Below, in pieces: positions 39,941 through 48,712 of a stretch of 64,000 nucleotides of DNA (positions within the stretch are counted from its first letter, which is position 1; each line of letters begins with the position of its first letter). Below the pieces are notes generated by a model. It saw nothing but the letters and a program-made list of their open reading frames with translations. It searched no databases and was not told the DNA's origin. The stretch is taken from NCBI RefSeq assembly GCF_900105255.1, contig NZ_LT629763.1, positions 1,860,001 through 1,924,000 on the forward strand. The letters are read 5' to 3'. The stretch is from Halopseudomonas sabulinigri. GTDB lineage: Bacteria; Pseudomonadota; Gammaproteobacteria; Pseudomonadales; Pseudomonadaceae. The position numbers were made by a program, and so were the translations under genes.

Positions 39941-40632
39941 GCGAACAGGTATCCACGGCCGTGCAGGGTTTGCACCGGATCGGCCAGACCGGCGTCGGTC
40001 AGCCTGCGCCGGATGCGGCTGATGTGCATATCCAGGCTGCGGTCATAGCGGCTGAATTCGCGATCCAGCACGGTGCGATACAGATAGGGTTTGGACAGCA
40101 CCTCGCCGCGCTGGGCCACCAGCTGCCATAGCAGGCGGAACTGAATGGCAGTCAGGTCAATCAACGTCTCGTTCACCCGCGCCTGTTGACTATCGCGATC
40201 CAACCGCAGAACACCCGCACTCAGTTGATCCAGCTCGCCCTGCCGCGCACCCAGTGGCGGGCGGCTGCGGCGCAGCACTGCATCGATACGCAGCTGTAGC
40301 TCCTCCAGACTGAAGGGCTTGGCCAGGTAGTCATCCGCGCCGTGACGCAAACCACGGATACGCTCCTCTTCCGCACCGCAGGCGGTAAGCATGATCACCG
40401 GTGTCTGCTTTTGGGCACGCAACCGCTTGAGCAGACTAAAACCGTTGAGGCCCGGCAGCTTCACATCCAGCAACACCAGGTCGGGCTCACTAGCCAAAGC
40501 CCGCTCCAAGCCGGCTGGGCCGTCGTACTGACAGTCAATGGCATAACCACCATGGTGCAATAGCTGACTGAGCTGCCCGCTCAGGGTGAGGTCATCTTCG
40601 ATAATCAAGATATTGGCCAGTTGCGCGCCCAT
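39937..40632 (-). CDS. OmpR-family response regulator
   Basis: A 231-residue regulator with a receiver domain (about 7-118, phosphorylated D56 in LVLLDVKLPG, with the acidic pair E12/D13 and K106 in LAKPFSLEEL) and a winged-helix DNA-binding domain (about 135-230, with RYDRSLDMHISRIRRRL). It is the first gene of the iron-chelate unit on the minus strand and probably activates the receptor gene. A strong Fur-type box lies 17 bp upstream of its start. Confidence 0.93.
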   Translation of the reverse strand: MGAQLANILIIEDDLTLSGQLSQLLHHGGYAIDCQYDGPAGLERALASEPDLVLLDVKLPGLNGFSLLKRLRAQKQTPVIMLTACGAEEERIRGLRHGADDYLAKPFSLEELQLRIDAVLRRSRPPLGARQGELDQLSAGVLRLDRDSQQARVNETLIDLTAIQFRLLWQLVAQRGEVLSKPYLYRTVLDREFSRYDRSLDMHISRIRRRLTDAGLADPVQTLHGRGYLFA

Positions 40633-40649
40633 GCGTAGCCTCCCTTAAC

Positions 40650-40664
40650 TGAGAATGCTTATCA
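40650..40664 (-). promoter_or_regulatory. Fur box upstream of the response regulator gene
   Basis: TGAGAATGCTTATCA (40650-40664) matches the 7-1-7 Fur consensus TGATAATNATTATCA at 13 of 15 positions. It lies 17 bp before the start codon. Iron-dependent repression of the regulator-receptor unit is inferred. Confidence 0.7.
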
Positions 40665-40727
40665 TATACGCATATAGCTTTTTGTCATCCTCGCGGGCGA
40701 GATCGGCGACGCACCAAATCAGGGCAA

Positions 40728-40744
40728 AGCACCAAACTGGTGCT
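40728..40744 (+). promoter_or_regulatory. NtrC binding site upstream of urtA
   Basis: AGCACCAAACTGGTGCT (40728-40744) is a perfect palindrome matching the NtrC consensus GCACyAnnnTGGTGC. A weaker half-site GCACCAAATCAGGGC lies just to the left (40711-40725). The pair is about 125-150 bp upstream of the sigma-54 promoter, a normal enhancer distance. Confidence 0.8.
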
Positions 40745-40836
40745 AAAGCAGAGTTCGTATCGCCACCAAAACCGTCTCCGACAACCTTAGCAACTCCAAA
40801 AAACTGAAGATAACAAGCTGATTTTTAAGTATAAAA

Positions 40837-40861
40837 TTTGACAATGCGTGACATTGTCAAA
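40837..40861. promoter_or_regulatory. Perfect 10-bp palindrome abutting the urt promoter
   Basis: TTTGACAATG (40837-40846) and CATTGTCAAA (40852-40861) pair perfectly around a 5-nt centre. The right arm ends four bases before the -24 box. A bound dimeric regulator, for example of the GntR family, could block or assist the sigma-54 polymerase. No regulator gene for it is in the window. Confidence 0.65.
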
Positions 40862-40864
40862 CTC

Positions 40865-40880
40865 TGGCACGGTCCCTGCT
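40865..40880 (+). promoter_or_regulatory. Sigma-54 promoter of the urt operon
   Basis: TGGCACGGTCCCTGCT has GG at 40866-40867 (-24) and GC at 40878-40879 (-12) at the exact spacing of the consensus TGGCACN5TTGCW. With the NtrC site upstream it predicts induction under nitrogen limitation. Confidence 0.8.
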
Positions 40881-41176
40881 CTGCCCTTGGTGCCTACAAG
40901 GCAGCTACCCGCGACGGACAGGAAACCGATGACTCGCTCATATCAGGGGCACTACCCAGAATCACCGCAGCCACAGCGCCACGCTGTAGCGCTGCCGCGT
41001 CAAACTCGCCCCCGGTTCCCTCTTAGCGACCCATCCCGCAGCCGCCAACTCACCCGGTTGGCAGCCTGCGCGGGTGCTGTGCGTATGTTCTGCAGCGGCC
41101 AGCCGCACGGCGGCGACCGCCTGATGCTGTCTCAACACCAATCACTGGACACAATCACAACAATGGAGATGTACCC

Positions 41177-42478
41177 ATGAAACTGAAGAATCTGGTCAAG
41201 AAAGCCGGCGCGCTGGGCGTTGCCTGCAGCATGGCGCTGGGCGCGCTGAGCGTGCAGGCCGAGGAAACCATCAAGGTCGGTGTATTGCACTCGCTGTCCG
41301 GCACCATGGCCATTTCGGAAACCACGCTGAAAGACACCATGCTGATGCTGATTGAAGAGCAGAACAAGAAAGGAGGCCTGCTCGGCAAGAAGCTTGAGCC
41401 CGTCGTGGTTGACCCCGCCTCCAACTGGCCGCTGTTTGCCGAGCGCACCCGCGAGCTGCTGGAACAGCACCATGTGGATGCCATCTTCGGCTGCTGGACC
41501 TCGGTCTCGCGCAAATCCGTACTGCCGGTCATTGAAGAGCTGAACGGCATGCTGTTCTATCCCGTGCAATACGAGGGTGAAGAATCCTCACGCAATGTGT
41601 TCTATACCGGCGCCGCGCCAAACCAGCAGGCGATCCCGGCCGTTGACTACCTGAAAGATGAACTTGGCGTTGAGCGCTGGGTACTAGCCGGTACCGACTA
41701 CGTCTACCCGCGCACCACCAACCGCATTCTGGAGGCCTACCTCAAGGCCGCTGGCGTGGCGGAAGACGACATCATGATCAACTACACGCCCTTCGGTCAC
41801 TCCGACTGGCAGAACATCGTGGCAGAAATCAAACGCTTCGGTAGCGCCGGCAAGAAGACCGCCGTGGTCTCCACCATCAACGGCGACGCCAACGTGCCTT
41901 TCTACCGCGAACTGGGTAACCAGGGCGTTTCTGCTGAAGACATCCCCGTAGTGGCCTTCTCGGTCGGCGAAGAAGAACTCTCCGGCATCGACACCACGCC
42001 GCTGGTTGGTCACATGGCAGCCTGGAACTACTTCATGAGCGAAGACACCCCCGAGAACGAAGCCTTCATCAAGACCTGGCACCAGTTCACTGGCGATGAA
42101 AAGCGCGTCACCAACGATCCGATGGAAGCGCATTACATCGGTTTCAACATGTGGGTGAAAGCGGTTGAGAAAGCCGGCACCACCGATACCGACAAGGTGA
42201 TCGATGCCATGGTGGGCGTAGAAGTACCCAACCTGACCGGTGGCACCAGCAAGATGCTGCCAAACCACCACATCACCAAGCCGGTGCTGATCGGTGAGAT
42301 CCAGGATGACGGCCAGTTCCTGACCGTGTCCAGCACCGACGAGCTGGTGCCTGGCGACGCTTGGTCCGACTTCCTCGAAGGCAGCAAGGACCTGAAGTCC
42401 GACTGGACTGCGCCTATCAGCTGCGGCAACTACAACACCAAGACCAAAACCTGCCTCGGCGCGCAAGCCGAACAATAA
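41177..42478 (+). CDS. urtA: Urea ABC transporter substrate-binding protein
   Basis: A 433-residue periplasmic protein. The signal peptide (MKLKNLVKKAGALGVACSMA, cleaved after SVQA near 28) is followed by EETIKVGVLHSLSGTMAISETTLKDTMLMLIEEQN, then HHVDAIFGCWTSVSRKSVLPV and MLFYPVQYEGEESSRNVFYTGAAPNQQ, diagnostic for UrtA rather than general branched-chain amino acid binding proteins. GGAG lies 8 bp upstream of the start. It delivers urea (or short amides in some relatives) to UrtBC and is the first gene of urtABCDE. Confidence 0.96.
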   Translation: MKLKNLVKKAGALGVACSMALGALSVQAEETIKVGVLHSLSGTMAISETTLKDTMLMLIEEQNKKGGLLGKKLEPVVVDPASNWPLFAERTRELLEQHHVDAIFGCWTSVSRKSVLPVIEELNGMLFYPVQYEGEESSRNVFYTGAAPNQQAIPAVDYLKDELGVERWVLAGTDYVYPRTTNRILEAYLKAAGVAEDDIMINYTPFGHSDWQNIVAEIKRFGSAGKKTAVVSTINGDANVPFYRELGNQGVSAEDIPVVAFSVGEEELSGIDTTPLVGHMAAWNYFMSEDTPENEAFIKTWHQFTGDEKRVTNDPMEAHYIGFNMWVKAVEKAGTTDTDKVIDAMVGVEVPNLTGGTSKMLPNHHITKPVLIGEIQDDGQFLTVSSTDELVPGDAWSDFLEGSKDLKSDWTAPISCGNYNTKTKTCLGAQAEQ

Positions 42479-42583
42479 GCAGGACGCTCTCTGCTGGCGG
42501 CAGCACGCGCCAGCGGAACCAGAGGGAGTGGCGTGCCGCTCCCTCTTTGCTTGCTCCAGAATAAAACCTTCAGGACTGCAGTT

Positions 42584-44257
42584 ATGAACCCACTTTGCCG
42601 CTTTACACCCCGGCATAACCTGCACGCCGCGCTGCTTTGGCTGATCTGCCTGATGCCTTTGCACGCCAGCGCGCAAACGCCCGATGCCACACCCGATACT
42701 CCGCCCGAAGCCCAGACCGACGCCGTGCCTGCGACGCCACCGAGCTTTGAGCAACTGGTACAACAACTGGCCGGCGGCAGCCTGCGCGACCGCGCTGCTA
42801 CCGTGCAGCAGCTCTCCAGCCAGAGCGATGAGCGTCTGGCGGATATTTTCAACGCTCTGGTCAGCGGTGACCTGCTGGCCAACAAGGACAAACCACCGGT
42901 CGTTGCCATTCGCAATGGCGATCAACTGACCGATGCCCTGAGCGGTGCAGAGCTGGCCGACAGCAAGGGCTTGCGCCGCATTCCGGTGAACAACAGCCTG
43001 CGCACGCAACTGCGCGGCCAAGTGGCCCAACTCAATTTGAACCACCCCAACACGGATAAGCGCTACGCCGCCGTGCAGCGCTTTATTCGTGATGGCGTGG
43101 ATGCCGAAACCGCAGCCCTGTTACAGGCGCATCAGCAGGTGGAAGAGTCCGGCCGCGTGCAGGATGCGATCAGCACCGCGCTGGCGGTCTATCAACTGCA
43201 ATCGCCTGAGCGCGATGTGCGCCTGGCCGCCATCGATGAACTCAGCGGTTCGCTGGAACAGGAAGCGCGCAACGCCCTGCGCGGCATTGCCGAGAACGAC
43301 GCCGACGCCGAGCTACGCAGCGCCGCCGCCGAGGCGATCGAGTCAATCCAGGGCCGCATCAGCTTCTACCGATTTGTCGAGAACCTGTTCTTCGGCCTGA
43401 GCCTGGGCTCGGTGCTGCTGCTGGCGGCTATCGGTCTGGCTATTACCTTTGGCGTGATGGGCGTGATCAACATGGCCCACGGCGAGCTGATCATGATTGG
43501 CGCCTACACCACTTGGGGCGTACAGGTGCTCTTCCCTGACCTGATCGAATGGAGCCTGCTGATCGCCATCCCGGCGGCCTTTCTGATTACCGCGCTGGTG
43601 GGTATTGCCATCGAACGCGGCGTCATTCGCTTCCTCTATGGCCGCCCGCTGGAAACCCTGCTGGCGACCTTCGGTCTGAGCCTGGTGTTGCAGCAAGCCG
43701 TGCGTACCCTGTTCAGCCCGCTTAACCGCTCGGTCAGCTCGCCGGAGTGGATCAGTGGCACCTTGAGCATCAATCCGGTGCTGTCGATCACCTACACCCG
43801 CCTGTACATCCTGATCTTCGGCCTGATGGTGTTCTTCGCACTGATGCTGGTGATGAAGCGCACCACGCTCGGCCTGAAGGTTCGCGCCGTGTCGCAGAAC
43901 CGCGCTATGGCGCGCGCCGTGGGTGTGCGCTCCAGCTGGGTTGATGCCCTCACCTTTGGCCTCGGCTCCGGCGTGGCCGGGGTAGCTGGCGTGGCGCTGT
44001 CACAGCTGACCAACGTGGGCCCCAACCTGGGCCAGGCCTACATCATTGATTCCTTCATGGTGGTGGTGTTTGGCGGCGTGGGTAACCTCTGGGGCACCCT
44101 CGTCAGTGCCATGAGCCTGGGCCTGATCAACAACTTCCTGGAACCCTACGCGGGCGCCATGCTGGCCAAGGTACTGGTGCTGATCATGCTGATTCTGTTC
44201 ATCCAGAAAAAGCCCAAGGGACTCTTCCCGCAGAAAGGACGGGCGGCGGCCGACTGA
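42584..44257 (+). CDS. urtB: Urea ABC transporter permease UrtB
   Basis: A 557-residue permease. It has a signal-like segment (about 13-30) and a hydrophilic helical N-terminal region (about 50-250) as in proteobacterial UrtB, then a LivH-type membrane domain (about 265-557: FFGLSLGSVLLLAAIGLAITFGVMGVINMAHGELIMIGAY, RPLETLLATFGLSLVLQQAVRT, VGVRSSWVDALTFGLGSGVAG). The start at 42584 is preceded by CAGGA; a frame reaching 42533 lacks support. The N-terminal region is a helical-repeat type of unknown function. Confidence 0.95.
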   Translation: MNPLCRFTPRHNLHAALLWLICLMPLHASAQTPDATPDTPPEAQTDAVPATPPSFEQLVQQLAGGSLRDRAATVQQLSSQSDERLADIFNALVSGDLLANKDKPPVVAIRNGDQLTDALSGAELADSKGLRRIPVNNSLRTQLRGQVAQLNLNHPNTDKRYAAVQRFIRDGVDAETAALLQAHQQVEESGRVQDAISTALAVYQLQSPERDVRLAAIDELSGSLEQEARNALRGIAENDADAELRSAAAEAIESIQGRISFYRFVENLFFGLSLGSVLLLAAIGLAITFGVMGVINMAHGELIMIGAYTTWGVQVLFPDLIEWSLLIAIPAAFLITALVGIAIERGVIRFLYGRPLETLLATFGLSLVLQQAVRTLFSPLNRSVSSPEWISGTLSINPVLSITYTRLYILIFGLMVFFALMLVMKRTTLGLKVRAVSQNRAMARAVGVRSSWVDALTFGLGSGVAGVAGVALSQLTNVGPNLGQAYIIDSFMVVVFGGVGNLWGTLVSAMSLGLINNFLEPYAGAMLAKVLVLIMLILFIQKKPKGLFPQKGRAAAD

Positions 44258-44307
44258 TCGGCCTGCCAACCCATCCATAGCCAGACGAATTCAACGAGGG
44301 AAGAAGT

Positions 44308-45401
44308 ATGCTTACCCAACGACTGTTACTCAGTGATCGGGGCGGAATGCTGGTGCTGGGCCTGGTGGTCCTCATGGCGATCGTCGTGCCGATTCTCAAT
44401 CTGGCGGTGCCGAGTGATTCACCGCTGTACGTTTCCAACTTTACTGTCGCCCTGCTCGGCAAGTTTCTCTGCTTTGCCCTGCTGGCCCTGTCGGTCGATC
44501 TGATCTGGGGCTACGCCGGCATCCTGTCGCTCGGCCACGGCGCGTTCTTCACGCTCGGCGGCTACGGCATGGGCATGTACCTGATGCGCCAGATCGGTGA
44601 CCGCGGAGTCTACGGCCACCCCGAGCTGATGGACTTCATGGTGGTGCTCAACTGGCAGGAGCTGCCCTGGTACTGGCAGGGCTTCGACATGTTCTGGTTC
44701 GCCATGCTGATGGTACTGCTGGTGCCTGGCCTGCTGGCGCTGGTGTTTGGCTGGCTGGCGTTCCGCTCGCGGGTGACCGGCGTGTACTTTGCGATCATCA
44801 CCCAGGCGCTGACCTACGCGCTGATGCTGGCCTTCTTCCGCAACGAGATGGGCTTTGGCGGCAACAACGGGCTGAACGATTTCAAGGAGATCCTCGGCTT
44901 CGATCTGGCTGCCAAGGCGACCCGCGTGGGTCTGCTTATTGCTTCGGCCATCGCATTGGTGATCGGTTATCTGGCCTGCCGCTACATAGTGACCTCACGC
45001 GCCGGCCGGGTGATCGTGTCGATCCGCGACGCCGAGAGCCGCACGCGCTTTTGCGGCTATCAGGTCGAATCCTACAAGCTCTGGCTATTCGTGTTTTCGG
45101 CCATGCTGGCCGCGGTGGCCGGTGCGCTCTATGTGCCGCAGGTGGGCATCATCAACCCCGGCGAGTTCTCACCGCTCAACTCCATCGAAATGGTGGTGTG
45201 GGTGGCCACTGGCGGGCGCGGCACCCTGTTTGGCGCCATCGTCGGCGCCTTCAGCGTCAACTACGCAAAAACCTTCTTTACCACCTTCTCGCCGGAAACC
45301 TGGCTGTTCATTCTCGGAGGCCTGTTCGTCCTGGTCACGCTGCTGCTGCCCAAGGGTATTGTCGGCCTGTTTGATCGCCTGCGCCGCAAGGGAGACAAAG
45401 C

Positions 45402-45405
<4 letters not shown>
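44308..45405 (+). CDS. urtC: Urea ABC transporter permease UrtC
   Basis: A 365-residue LivM-type permease. It has DLIWGYAGILSLGHGAFFTLGGYGMGMYLM near 65-95, RVTGVYFAIITQALTYALMLAFF, and SRAGRVIVSIRDAESRTRFCGYQVESYKLWLFVFSAMLA, as in UrtC. GAGGGAAG precedes the start. It forms the channel with UrtB. Its end overlaps urtD by four bases. Confidence 0.96.
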
Positions 45406-46238
<833 letters not shown>

Positions 46239-46241
46239 GGC

Positions 46242-46937
46242 GTGCTGAACATTCAAGGCATCAACCAGTACTACAACCAGAGCCACATCCTTTGGGATCT
46301 GGATCTGGAACTGAAAGAAGGCAGCTGCAGTTGCCTGTTGGGGCGCAACGGCGTGGGTAAAACCACGCTACTCAAATGCATCACCGGGCTGCTACCGGTG
46401 CGCGACGGGCAGATGAGCCTCAAGGGCCAGGACATCACCCGCATGAGCACTGAAAACCGCGCCCGCGCCGGCATCGGCTACGTACCCCAGGGGCGGGAGA
46501 TCTTTCCGCTACTGACAGTGGAGGAGAACCTGAAGATCTCACTGGGCGCGCGCCCCGACAAGGCGCGCCAGATACCGCCGCAAATCTACGAATTGTTCCC
46601 GGTACTGAAAGAGATGAAGCACCGCCGCGGCGGCGACCTGTCCGGTGGCCAGCAACAGCAACTGGCCATCGGCCGCGCGCTGGTACTGGACCCCAAGCTG
46701 CTTATTCTGGATGAACCCACCGAGGGTATTCAGCCCAACATCGTGCGCGACATCGGCGAGGTGATCCGCAAGCTGAACAGCGAGCTGGGCCTGACCGTGT
46801 TGCTGGTCGAGCAGAAACTGCCCTTCGCCCGCCGCGCCGCCGAGCACTTCTTCATCATGGAACGCGGCCGGGTGGTCGCCAACGGCGAGATGACCGCACT
46901 GGATGACGAACTGATTCAGCGTTATCTGACCGTCTGA
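46242..46937 (+). CDS. urtE: Urea ABC transporter ATP-binding protein UrtE
   Basis: A 231-residue LivF-type ATPase. It starts with GTG at 46242, placed 3 bp after the urtD stop and after GGGGAATAAGG. Walker A is GRNGVGKTTLLK, the signature DLSGGQQQQLAIGRAL, Walker B LLILDEPTEGIQPNIV and the H-loop VLLVEQKLPFAR (Q in place of H, as usual in LivF). It completes the urea importer. No urease genes are in the window. Confidence 0.96.
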   Translation: MLNIQGINQYYNQSHILWDLDLELKEGSCSCLLGRNGVGKTTLLKCITGLLPVRDGQMSLKGQDITRMSTENRARAGIGYVPQGREIFPLLTVEENLKISLGARPDKARQIPPQIYELFPVLKEMKHRRGGDLSGGQQQQLAIGRALVLDPKLLILDEPTEGIQPNIVRDIGEVIRKLNSELGLTVLLVEQKLPFARRAAEHFFIMERGRVVANGEMTALDDELIQRYLTV

Positions 46938-46944
46938 GCAGCAC

Positions 46945-46974
46945 TTTTTGGGGGCCCTGTGTGGCCCTCAAAAA
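46945..46974 (+). terminator. Possible terminator of the urt operon
   Basis: TTTTTGGGGGCC pairs with GGCCCTCAAAAA (46945-46956 and 46963-46974) with one G-T pair and a 6-nt loop. The stem is strong, but the following bases are GCCTTTC, so release would be weak. Confidence 0.5.
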
Positions 46975-47084
46975 GCCTTTCACGCATCAAGCGCTACCTG
47001 CATCACAAAGCCCCAACACTCAACTTGCCCCGCCGTGCTGGGCAGCCGACCATGCCGCCTCATCTACCCACCAAGGACCACCGC

Positions 47085-47387
47085 ATGTCAGGCTACCCAG
47101 CACTGCTCGGCACATTGCCCTATACCGTGTTACCCACGCAGCGCACCACCACTTGCCAACGCCCTCGGACCTTTGCCTACCCTTATGCCAACACCGCCAA
47201 GGTGGTATGCGACGCAGAGGACCGAATCTTGCGCAGCCTGGTATTTTCGCCATTGACCTTTCCGTTCAGCGCGCCGGCCCTGTTACTCAAGGCCAGCCTG
47301 GAGATTTGCACCGCCGCCCTGCTGGATACCGCCCTGCTCCCCGCCGAGCTGCAAAATAGTCGACCCTCCGCGCGACTCAGACCCTGA
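47085..47387 (+). CDS. Small hypothetical protein
   Basis: A 100-residue open frame starting MSGYPALLGTLPYTVLPTQR, with AAGGA 8 bp upstream. Its third-position GC bias (GCC, ACC, CTG) resembles the neighbours, which supports translation. It has three cysteines and moderately hydrophobic stretches (SPLTFPFSAPALLLKA) but no signal peptide or motif I recognise. It lies alone between urtE and the dehydrogenase. It could be a lineage-specific protein or a chance frame. Confidence 0.4.
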   Translation: MSGYPALLGTLPYTVLPTQRTTTCQRPRTFAYPYANTAKVVCDAEDRILRSLVFSPLTFPFSAPALLLKASLEICTAALLDTALLPAELQNSRPSARLRP

Positions 47388-47436
47388 GCAACATTTATAA
47401 CGGGTTATTCACCCGCCGGCCGGCACTTGCCTTAAT

Positions 47437-47450
47437 CAAACGACTGTTCG
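47437..47450 (+). promoter_or_regulatory. Candidate PsrA-type fatty-acid regulator box
   Basis: CAAACGACTGTTCG matches the PsrA pattern (G/C)AAAC-N2-4-GTTT(G/C) at nine of ten half-site positions. It lies upstream of a beta-oxidation-type dehydrogenase, a sensible target. One mismatch and no second copy nearby keep confidence low. Confidence 0.35.
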
Positions 47451-47523
47451 ACACTGGCTGCCGCTTTTAATCTGTGCACATGCATCAGTAACCATTCACT
47501 CGTAAACCATCAGGGGACAACCC

Positions 47524-48429
47524 ATGAGCGATATTCGTTTTGACGACAAAGTCGTCATCGTCACCGGCGCCGGCGGCGGCATCGGCCGCGCCCACGCCAA
47601 ACTGTTCGCCAAGCACGGCGCCAAAGTCATCGTCAACGATCTGGGTGGCAGCGCCAACGGCGAAGGCGCCAACAGCGATGCCGCGCTCCAGGTGGTTGAA
47701 GAAATCAAAGCAGCCGGCGGCACCGCCGTTGCCAACCCCGACAACGTGATCGACGGCGACAAGATCGTCCAGTGCGCGATGGATAACTTCGGCCGCGTCG
47801 ACGTTGTCGTCAACAACGCCGGCATCCTGCGCGACAAGAGCTTCGTCAAAATGAGCGACGCCGACTGGGATCTGGTCTACAAGGTCCACGTTGAAGGCGC
47901 CTACAAGGTGACCCACGCTGCCTGGCCGCACATGAAGGACAGCAACTTCGGTCGCGTCATCTTCACTGCCTCTACCTCCGGCATCTACGGCAACTTCGGT
48001 CAGGCCAACTACGGCATGGCCAAGCTGGGCCTGTACGGCCTGACCCGCACCCTGGCCATCGAAGGTCGCAAGAACAACATCTTCGTCAACGCCATCGCTC
48101 CCACCGGCGGCACGCGCATGACCGAAGGCCTGTTCCCCGAAGGTGCCTTTGAAAAGCTCAAGCCCGAACTGGTTAGCCCGCTGGTTGCCTTCCTCTGCTC
48201 TGAAGACTGCAAAGAAACCGGCAGCCTGTTCGAAGTCGGCGGTGGTTGGATGGGTAAAGTCCGTTGGGAGCGCTCACTGGGCATTGGCTTCAACCCCGAT
48301 GAAGGCTTCACCCCGGAAGACGTCGCAGCCAACTTCGAGCAGCTGTGCAACTTCGAAGGCGCCGTGCATCCGAAGGACAACATCGAAGCACTGCGTGAGT
48401 TGATGGCAAATATCCAGAAATTTGCCTGA
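47524..48429 (+). CDS. Short-chain dehydrogenase (17beta-HSD4 / 3-hydroxyacyl-CoA dehydrogenase type)
   Basis: A 301-residue SDR enzyme. The NAD-binding TGAGGGIGRAHA (about 15-26) is followed by NDLGGSANGEG, NNAGILRDKSF, the catalytic Ser region TASTSGIYG, YGMAK (Tyr-Lys pair near 160-164) and a C-terminal extension (WERSLGIGFNPDEGFTPEDVAANFEQLCNF) like the dehydrogenase unit of peroxisomal multifunctional enzyme 2. The likely substrates are (3R)-hydroxyacyl-CoA chains. Partner ligase and thiolase genes occur 15 kb away. Confidence 0.9.
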   Translation: MSDIRFDDKVVIVTGAGGGIGRAHAKLFAKHGAKVIVNDLGGSANGEGANSDAALQVVEEIKAAGGTAVANPDNVIDGDKIVQCAMDNFGRVDVVVNNAGILRDKSFVKMSDADWDLVYKVHVEGAYKVTHAAWPHMKDSNFGRVIFTASTSGIYGNFGQANYGMAKLGLYGLTRTLAIEGRKNNIFVNAIAPTGGTRMTEGLFPEGAFEKLKPELVSPLVAFLCSEDCKETGSLFEVGGGWMGKVRWERSLGIGFNPDEGFTPEDVAANFEQLCNFEGAVHPKDNIEALRELMANIQKFA

Positions 48430-48474
48430 CGGCGAACGACCAGCGCCCAGCCACGTGCTGCGCGCTAGCCAAAT

Positions 48475-48507
48475 AAAGCCCGCCTCTGATTCAGAAGCGG
48501 GCTTTTT
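48475..48507 (+). terminator. Intrinsic terminator of the dehydrogenase gene
   Basis: AAAGCCCGC/GCGGGCTTT (48475-48483 and 48497-48505), with an inner TCTGA/TCAGA pairing, is followed by T residues. It lies 46 bp past the stop codon. Confidence 0.85.
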
Positions 48508-48556
48508 GTTTATATTGCGGTAAGGTGACGGAGGCTGAGAGAAACAGGAAAGTAGT

Positions 48557-48685
48557 ATGGCAAAAGCGCCGACCTCAGGACGAGCTACTCACTATCTTGG
48601 TTCTGACTGTAAGTTACCATTCGATCAGTTTCATCGACGCCATCTGCTGATTACTTACCAGCAGAGGCGGTGCAGCGAACGTTAG
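48557..48685 (+). CDS. Possible 42-residue small protein
   Basis: ATG at 48557 is preceded by AGGAAAG about 7 bp upstream and opens a 42-codon frame (MAKAPTSGRATHYLGSDC and onward), ending RRCSER. The sequence is basic, with no motif I know. The surrounding DNA is AT-richer than the neighbours. It may be a small gene or a remnant of a longer one. Confidence 0.2.
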   Translation: MAKAPTSGRATHYLGSDCKLPFDQFHRRHLLITYQQRRCSER

Positions 48686-48712
48686 ATTCTGCTGCAATAG
48701 AGACTCAGCAAC

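Larger units (their letters stand above)
40633..41176. other. Divergent control region between the iron regulator and urtA
   Basis: The 544 bp hold, left to right, the Fur box (40650-40664), an NtrC site (40728-40744), an AT-rich stretch (about 40795-40838), a perfect palindrome (40837-40861), a sigma-54 promoter (40865-40880) and then a leader of about 285 nt before urtA. The leader has several GC-rich stems, for example GCCAAC/GTTGGC near 41047-41065. No convincing gene lies in it. Confidence 0.7.
46975..47523. other. Intergenic stretch between urtE and the dehydrogenase
   Basis: Apart from the doubtful 100-residue frame at 47085-47387, this stretch contains a PsrA-like box (47437-47450) about 75 bp before the dehydrogenase start. 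No clear -35/-10 pair was identified. No repeat or RNA gene was seen. Confidence 0.4.

Noticed and set aside
40848-41180. A 110-codon plus-strand frame in the urt leader
   Set aside because: It begins inside the palindrome, upstream of the sigma-54 start point, so it could not be translated from that transcript.
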